From: Haloarcula japonica DSM 6131
GTDB taxonomy: Archaea; Halobacteriota; Halobacteria; Halobacteriales; Haloarculaceae
Assembly: GCF_000336635.1 (NCBI RefSeq)
Contig: NZ_AOLY01000035.1
Span: forward strand, 62,001-126,000
Direction of reading: 5' to 3'
DNA length: 64,000 nucleotides
Of the stretch, positions 59,791 through 64,000 are shown piece by piece. The notes below the pieces were generated by a model. That model was not told the origin of the DNA, made no database searches, and saw only the letters and a list, made by a program, of their open reading frames with translations. Position 1 is the stretch's first letter, and the number at the start of each line of letters is the position of its first letter. Position numbers and translations under genes: made by a program.

Positions 59791-62073
59791 TTAGCTTCCT
59801 CCTTCGCTACGGCGGCGGATCGTCTCGTCCGATTTGAGGTACTGGAAGGTCACGGTCAGCCCGATGCCGTACGCCCAGTGGGAGACGAGCACGAAGGTGA
59901 GATAGCCGACGAACGCGAGCCCGCTCTGGCCGGTGTAAAACGCGATGGCGAACCCGGTGGAGATCAGCGTCGCGAACACCAGCCCGGTCTCGAACAGGAG
60001 ACGACCGGGGAGGTAGTCGGAGAACGCAAGGAACAACAGCGGCCAGGTGACGGTCCCGCCGACGAGGAACAGGGCGGCCCCGATGGCCGGGCTCGCTGGC
60101 AGCCCGACCAGTTCGGCGATCTCGCCGAAGGAAACCGGGTCGAGGACGCCGATGAGTATCGCCGTGATGAGCCCGCCGGACATCAGGACTGTCCCGACGA
60201 ACCCGCCGGCTGCGGCCATCCAGGCGTTCCGCGAGACGGTCTGGGCGACGGTGCCGACGCCGCCGGCCAGCCCAGTCGGTTCGGCTTCAGGGGCGTAGGA
60301 GCGCCGCGTCGTCTCGGGCACGGTCGGCTCCATGTCGTATTTGTCCATCATGTGCTGTTCGAACCACTGCCATTCGCGCGTGAACTGGTTTGTCGCCTTC
60401 AGGCCCCACGGGTCCGTCGTCGTCACGGGCGTCCCCCGCCAATATGAGACGAGCATATTGTACAGCCACAGCAGAGCACTCAGGCCGATGATGTACCCGC
60501 CCACGGTCGCGATCTGCTGGGCGAGCTGGTACTCCGGTGGATAAATCGCCTGTCGTCGCGGGAGCCCCAGCCCGCCGATGACTAGCAACGTCATGAACGT
60601 CACAAACGAGCCAAAGACGATCAGCAGCGCCTGAAACCTCGCCATCCGCGTGTCGTACCACCGGCCAGTGATGAGCGGGTACCAGTAGTAGCTCGCGGCG
60701 ATCATCAGGAACGGGATGATGCCGACGACGATGAGGTGGAAGTGGCCGACGACGTAGTACGTCCCGTGGTATAGAATATCTACCGGGATAACGGCGAGGA
60801 ATACGCCGGTGACACCGCCGATGATGAACGTCCCGATGCCGCCGGCACAGAGGATAAACGGCGCGGTCAGGCGGATATCCCCCTCCCACATCGTCGTGAT
60901 CCAGTTGAACACCTTGATCGCGCTCGGAACGGCGATAGCGATGGAGACGGCCATGAACGACAGTTTGACCCGCGGGTCCGCGCTCGTCGTGAACATGTGA
61001 TGCGCCCAGACGCCGAAGGAGAGGACGCCCAGGCCGAGTGTCGAGTAGACGATGAACTGGTAACCGAAGAGCTTGCGCCCGACGAACTTCGGTAAAATAA
61101 GACTCATCAGCCCTGTCGCTGGAAGGAAGAGGATGTACACCTCCGGGTGACCCCAGAACCAGAACAGGTGTTGCCAGAGGATAGCACCGCCGCCCTCCGT
61201 GGCGAAAAAGGCCGTTCCGAGGTTCCGGTCTAGCAGGAGCATCACGAGCGCGCTGCCCAGCAGCGGGAACGCGAACAGCGCAATCCCGCTCGTGACGAGC
61301 ATATTCCACGAGAAGATGTCGAGGTTCGCCCAGCTAACGCCCTCGCCGCGCTCGTAGACAATTGTAGTGATGAAGTTGATGGCCCCGACTGTCGTGGCGA
61401 TGCCGCTCAGGTGTAACCCGAGCAACAGCAGGTCGATCTGTGGATTGGGCTGCTGGACTGACAGCGGAGCGTACAGCGTCCAGCCGACGCTCACCTCGCG
61501 CATCGTGAGGAAAAACCGGATTGCGTCCGCCGGGAGGACCAGATTCAGCACCTGGCCGAGTACTTGCATCATGAGTCCCATCCGGACCAGAATCAGCGCC
61601 GGCGGCAGGAGCCAGAACCCGATGGCGTTGACCCGCGGAAACGCCATATCGTCGGCCCCGATGAGCAGCGGCAGGACGTAGTTCCCGATTCCGAAAAAGA
61701 CCGGCAGGACGAAGAATATCAGCATCGTCAACCCGTGCGTGGTAAACAGCGCGTTGTACGTCTCCGGCGTCCAGATGTCCGCTGGCGGCGTCAGCAGTTC
61801 CGTCCGCAGCATCATCGCGTCGGTGCCGCCCCACAGGCCGGCGGCAGTGCCGAAAGCAATGTAGAGCAGACCGATGTCCCGGTGGTCCGTCGTCGTCAGC
61901 CAACGGTACACTTCGGACTGGATTCGACCGATTTCGAATTCGATCTCCTCCCGCGTCGTGTACCCGCCGTCGCTCTCCGGTCGTGCTTTCCGCCGCTCCC
62001 GGAGCCACAGGCAGAGCACTGACAGCGCCAGCACAGTCAGCGCGGTCCCTTCGACGATAGCCCTGTTTAGCAT
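59791..62073 (-). CDS. coxA: Cytochrome c oxidase subunit I
   Basis: A 760-residue heme-copper oxidase core, longer than usual because of an N-terminal membrane helix and a C-terminal extension of about 170 residues with four more helices. Heme and CuB ligands are seen in FTTHGLTMLIFF, WGHPEVYILFLP (His, Glu, cross-linked Tyr), VWAHHMFTT (His-His) and VVGHFHLIV (two His). IKVFNWITTMW carries the K-channel lysine, indicating an A1-like enzyme. It reduces O2 and pumps protons. It is divergent from subunit II. Confidence 0.93.
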   Translation of the reverse strand: MLNRAIVEGTALTVLALSVLCLWLRERRKARPESDGGYTTREEIEFEIGRIQSEVYRWLTTTDHRDIGLLYIAFGTAAGLWGGTDAMMLRTELLTPPADIWTPETYNALFTTHGLTMLIFFVLPVFFGIGNYVLPLLIGADDMAFPRVNAIGFWLLPPALILVRMGLMMQVLGQVLNLVLPADAIRFFLTMREVSVGWTLYAPLSVQQPNPQIDLLLLGLHLSGIATTVGAINFITTIVYERGEGVSWANLDIFSWNMLVTSGIALFAFPLLGSALVMLLLDRNLGTAFFATEGGGAILWQHLFWFWGHPEVYILFLPATGLMSLILPKFVGRKLFGYQFIVYSTLGLGVLSFGVWAHHMFTTSADPRVKLSFMAVSIAIAVPSAIKVFNWITTMWEGDIRLTAPFILCAGGIGTFIIGGVTGVFLAVIPVDILYHGTYYVVGHFHLIVVGIIPFLMIAASYYWYPLITGRWYDTRMARFQALLIVFGSFVTFMTLLVIGGLGLPRRQAIYPPEYQLAQQIATVGGYIIGLSALLWLYNMLVSYWRGTPVTTTDPWGLKATNQFTREWQWFEQHMMDKYDMEPTVPETTRRSYAPEAEPTGLAGGVGTVAQTVSRNAWMAAAGGFVGTVLMSGGLITAILIGVLDPVSFGEIAELVGLPASPAIGAALFLVGGTVTWPLLFLAFSDYLPGRLLFETGLVFATLISTGFAIAFYTGQSGLAFVGYLTFVLVSHWAYGIGLTVTFQYLKSDETIRRRSEGGS

Positions 62074-62250
62074 CTCTGTGTAACGTGCCGTCCCGGGACG
62101 AGTGCTCGTGTTGTCATGCTACACGTTACCAATTTCTGACACGGCCACGTTCATAAAACTACGCGGGAGGCTCGGGACCGATAGCTGTCACCGCTTGCCT
62201 GCTCCGGTTTTGGGCAAGTTATTTGACATGCCAGTTGGTACAGTGTGACA

Positions 62251-62973
62251 ATGCGTCTCCGACGGCGCGTGATTCAGGCGGGCCTTGTCGTGGTCGGGCT
62301 CTCGCTACTTGCTGCTCCGGCCACAGCGCAGTCGGTCAACAGGGCGGCTATCGACGAGCTCAACGCGCAACTCCTGTACGTCGCCTTGCCACTGACGCTG
62401 TTCGTGGAACTCACGCTCGTGTACGTGATCTACCGGTTCCGGAACAACGACGACCCGAAGCCGACGGTCGACGACCCGGCACTAGAGGTGACTTGGACGG
62501 CCGCAACAGGTGCAATACTCGTCTTCGTCGGCGTCTCGGCGTTCGTAGTGATGGCTAACCCCTACATCACGCCTGCAGCGGCCGAGACATCTGCCGACGG
62601 TGGTGACGCCTTCACGAATGATACGGAGATAGACGTGCTCGCCTACCAGTGGGGGTGGGAGTTCTCATACGGCGAGGCCAACATTACGACTGAGGAACGG
62701 CTTGTGCTTCCAGCCGATCAGAACGTCACGTTCAGGCTGCAAACGACGGACGTGATTCACGCCATCTACATTCCGCAACTGGGCGTCAAACAGGACATCT
62801 TCCCCGGCCGGACGATGACAGCCCGAACGCACGCGACAGAACCCGGCGAGTACCGGTTGTATTGCGCCGAGATGTGCGGGGCCGGTCACAGCAAAATGAA
62901 CGCCACCGTCGTCGTCAAGAACCAGTCCGCGTACGACACCTGGATGGAAAATCAGACGGCTGCGGCCGGGTAG
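62251..62973 (+). CDS. coxB: Cytochrome c oxidase subunit II
   Basis: A 240-residue protein with a signal-like first helix, two membrane helices and an external cupredoxin domain. CuA ligands are in DVIHAIYIP and in YCAEMCGAGHSKM (Cys, Glu, Cys, His, Met). It takes electrons from a carrier such as halocyanin and passes them to subunit I. ATG 62251 is used rather than the GTG at 62245. The 177-base gap to coxA holds promoters for both directions. Confidence 0.92.
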   Translation: MRLRRRVIQAGLVVVGLSLLAAPATAQSVNRAAIDELNAQLLYVALPLTLFVELTLVYVIYRFRNNDDPKPTVDDPALEVTWTAATGAILVFVGVSAFVVMANPYITPAAAETSADGGDAFTNDTEIDVLAYQWGWEFSYGEANITTEERLVLPADQNVTFRLQTTDVIHAIYIPQLGVKQDIFPGRTMTARTHATEPGEYRLYCAEMCGAGHSKMNATVVVKNQSAYDTWMENQTAAAG

Positions 62974-62995
62974 GTCGGCCAACCGGTGTGACTGC

Positions 62996-63805
62996 TCAGT
63001 ACAACTCGTCGAGTTCGTCTTCGGTGTGGCTGTGTGACTCCCCTGGGAACTCACCGGACTCGACAGCGTCGATGTACTCGTCGACAGCGTCGGCCACCTC
63101 ACCGCGAACGTCACCGAACTGCTCGGCGAAGGGCGGGCTGGACTCGGAGAGGCCGACCACGTCGGTGAACACGAGCACCTGGCCGTCGCAGTCGCCGCCG
63201 GCCCCGATACCGATGGTCGGGATGTCGACGGTCTCGGTGACCTGGGCTGCGAGGTTTGCCGGGATGTGTTCGAGCACCAGCGCGAACGCGCCGGCAGCCT
63301 CGTGTTCTCGCGCAAGGTCGACGATTTCTTCGGCCTCCTCGTGGCCGGTCGCCTGTCTGGTGTAGCCGGTCTGGTTCACGCTCTGTGGCGTGAGCCCAAG
63401 GTGGGCCATCGTCGGGATTCCGAGGTCCGTCAGCCGTTCGGTCAGCTCGATTGTGTGTGGTCCGGATTCAAGCTTGACTGCGTTTGCGCCCTCCTCCTTC
63501 AGCATTCGTCCGCAGTTCTGGATGCTCTCACGCTCGTCCGCGCCGAAGGAGAGAAACGGCATATCGGCGACGACCAGCGCATCGTCTGCGCCGCGTGCGA
63601 CCGCACCGACCCGAGACGCCATTTCGTCGAGCGTGACCGGGAGCGTGTCGTCGTGACCGAGGACGGCGTTCCCCATACTGTCGCCGACGAGAATGACGTC
63701 CACGCCGGTGTCGTCGACGATGCTCGCGGTGACGGCATCGTAGGCTGTCAGCATCGTGATCGGCTCCTCACCAGCCATCGCCTGCAGATCCCGGACAGTT
63801 GGCAT
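62996..63805 (-). CDS. panB: Ketopantoate hydroxymethyltransferase
   Basis: A 269-residue PanB. ITMLTAYDAVTASIVDD, ILVGDSMGNAVLGHDDTLPV (metal Asp), EGANAVKLESG (Lys-Glu) and IGIGAGGDCDGQVLVFTDVVGL match the family. It makes ketopantoate for pantothenate and CoA from ketoisovalerate and methylene-tetrahydrofolate or tetrahydromethanopterin. ATG 63805 matches the family N-terminus; the open frame extends 53 codons upstream without conserved content. A Glu/His/Ser-rich C-terminal tail is haloarchaeal style. Confidence 0.92.
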   Translation of the reverse strand: MPTVRDLQAMAGEEPITMLTAYDAVTASIVDDTGVDVILVGDSMGNAVLGHDDTLPVTLDEMASRVGAVARGADDALVVADMPFLSFGADERESIQNCGRMLKEEGANAVKLESGPHTIELTERLTDLGIPTMAHLGLTPQSVNQTGYTRQATGHEEAEEIVDLAREHEAAGAFALVLEHIPANLAAQVTETVDIPTIGIGAGGDCDGQVLVFTDVVGLSESSPPFAEQFGDVRGEVADAVDEYIDAVESGEFPGESHSHTEDELDELY

Positions 63806-63902
63806 ATCCGAGCGGGGGCGCGCCTGCGCCTTACCTGTTCGGGTTGCGCAGTTCGCTCGGGAAATCGCAAGGTGCTTGCCACACCTAGCTGTACCATCGG
63901 AC

Positions 63903-64000
63903 GTGCCAACAGTCGAGAAGACGGACCCGGACGGCGTGGACTTCGGGTGGGTGATGCAGGTCACGTTCGTGACGACGATATTGGTCGGCTCGCCGCTCGT
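63903..64000 (+). CDS. Small membrane protein, 5' part only
   Basis: A frame opens with GTG at 63903 and runs off the right edge: MPTVEKTDPDGVDFGWVMQV followed by the hydrophobic TFVTTILVGSPLV. I associate this with a short haloarchaeal membrane protein family (possibly DUF5822). It is divergent from panB. Confidence 0.55.
   Translation, partial: MPTVEKTDPDGVDFGWVMQVTFVTTILVGSPL

Noticed and set aside
1-64000. Intact insertion sequences or integrated elements
   Set aside because: No transposase or integrase gene, terminal inverted repeats with target duplication, or tRNA-based attachment site was seen; base composition and gene style look uniform apart from short AT-rich promoters.

Overview
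This window is chromosomal DNA of an extremely halophilic archaeon (class Halobacteria, most like Haloarcula or a close relative). The evidence is high GC, acidic proteins with few lysines, Tat-type lipoproteins with Asp/Gly/Ser-rich linkers, promoters with a TATA element 23-33 bp before the start codon (leaderless mRNAs), and many families known mainly from haloarchaea. Genes are dense on both strands. No rRNA, tRNA, CRISPR array or intact transposon was recognised. All family names come from reading motifs, not from database searches.

Layout. 1-6600: end of a PH-domain protein, a Cas4-nuclease/SF1-helicase fusion, small conserved proteins and an MFS transporter. 6655-12224: two glycosyltransferases, then a four-gene minus-strand operon for polyprenyl-linked sugar chemistry. 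12402-16834: methylmalonyl-CoA mutase B12 subunit with MeaB, a hydrolase and a thiolase/Zn-ribbon pair. 16950-31321: a sugar catabolism region with gfcR, an aldo/keto reductase, two TrmB-type regulators, a sugar ABC transporter, a Gfo/Idh oxidoreductase, glucose dehydrogenase and a second sugar-binding lipoprotein. 31753-41084: an HTH regulator, three glycosyltransferases and a ferric-iron-type ABC transporter. 41303-47864: acetoacetyl-CoA reductase-like SDR, pccB-pccX, a siderophore-type binding protein, and a serine-type beta-ketothiolase with its OB-fold partner (PHBV precursor chemistry). 48531-53970: the iron-storage protein DpsA, a 49-residue iron-box protein, and ADP-forming acyl-CoA synthetase with a phosphotransacetylase-like partner. 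54168-58317: biotin operon bioB-bioU-bioF-bioD. 58423-64000: cytochrome c oxidase subunits, panB and the start of a small membrane protein.

The strongest non-obvious signal is a 16-bp inverted repeat, TTTAGG-N4-CCTAAA, in seven copies at five promoters. At 44.2 kb and 49.2 kb the copies bracket the TATA box. It resembles DtxR-family (Idr/SirR) iron boxes. It marks the ferric transporter operon, the siderophore-binding gene, a 49-residue protein, and two glycosyltransferases: a plant-RGP-like UDP-sugar mutase homologue and a dolichyl-phosphate-sugar synthase-like GT2. A third glycosyltransferase (GT39) is translationally coupled to the ferric ABC operon. Together these suggest an iron-responsive surface glycosylation module. 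A second shared palindrome (TTAACAACA[G/C]CTGTGGT) links the sugar transporter promoter with the aldo/keto reductase promoter.
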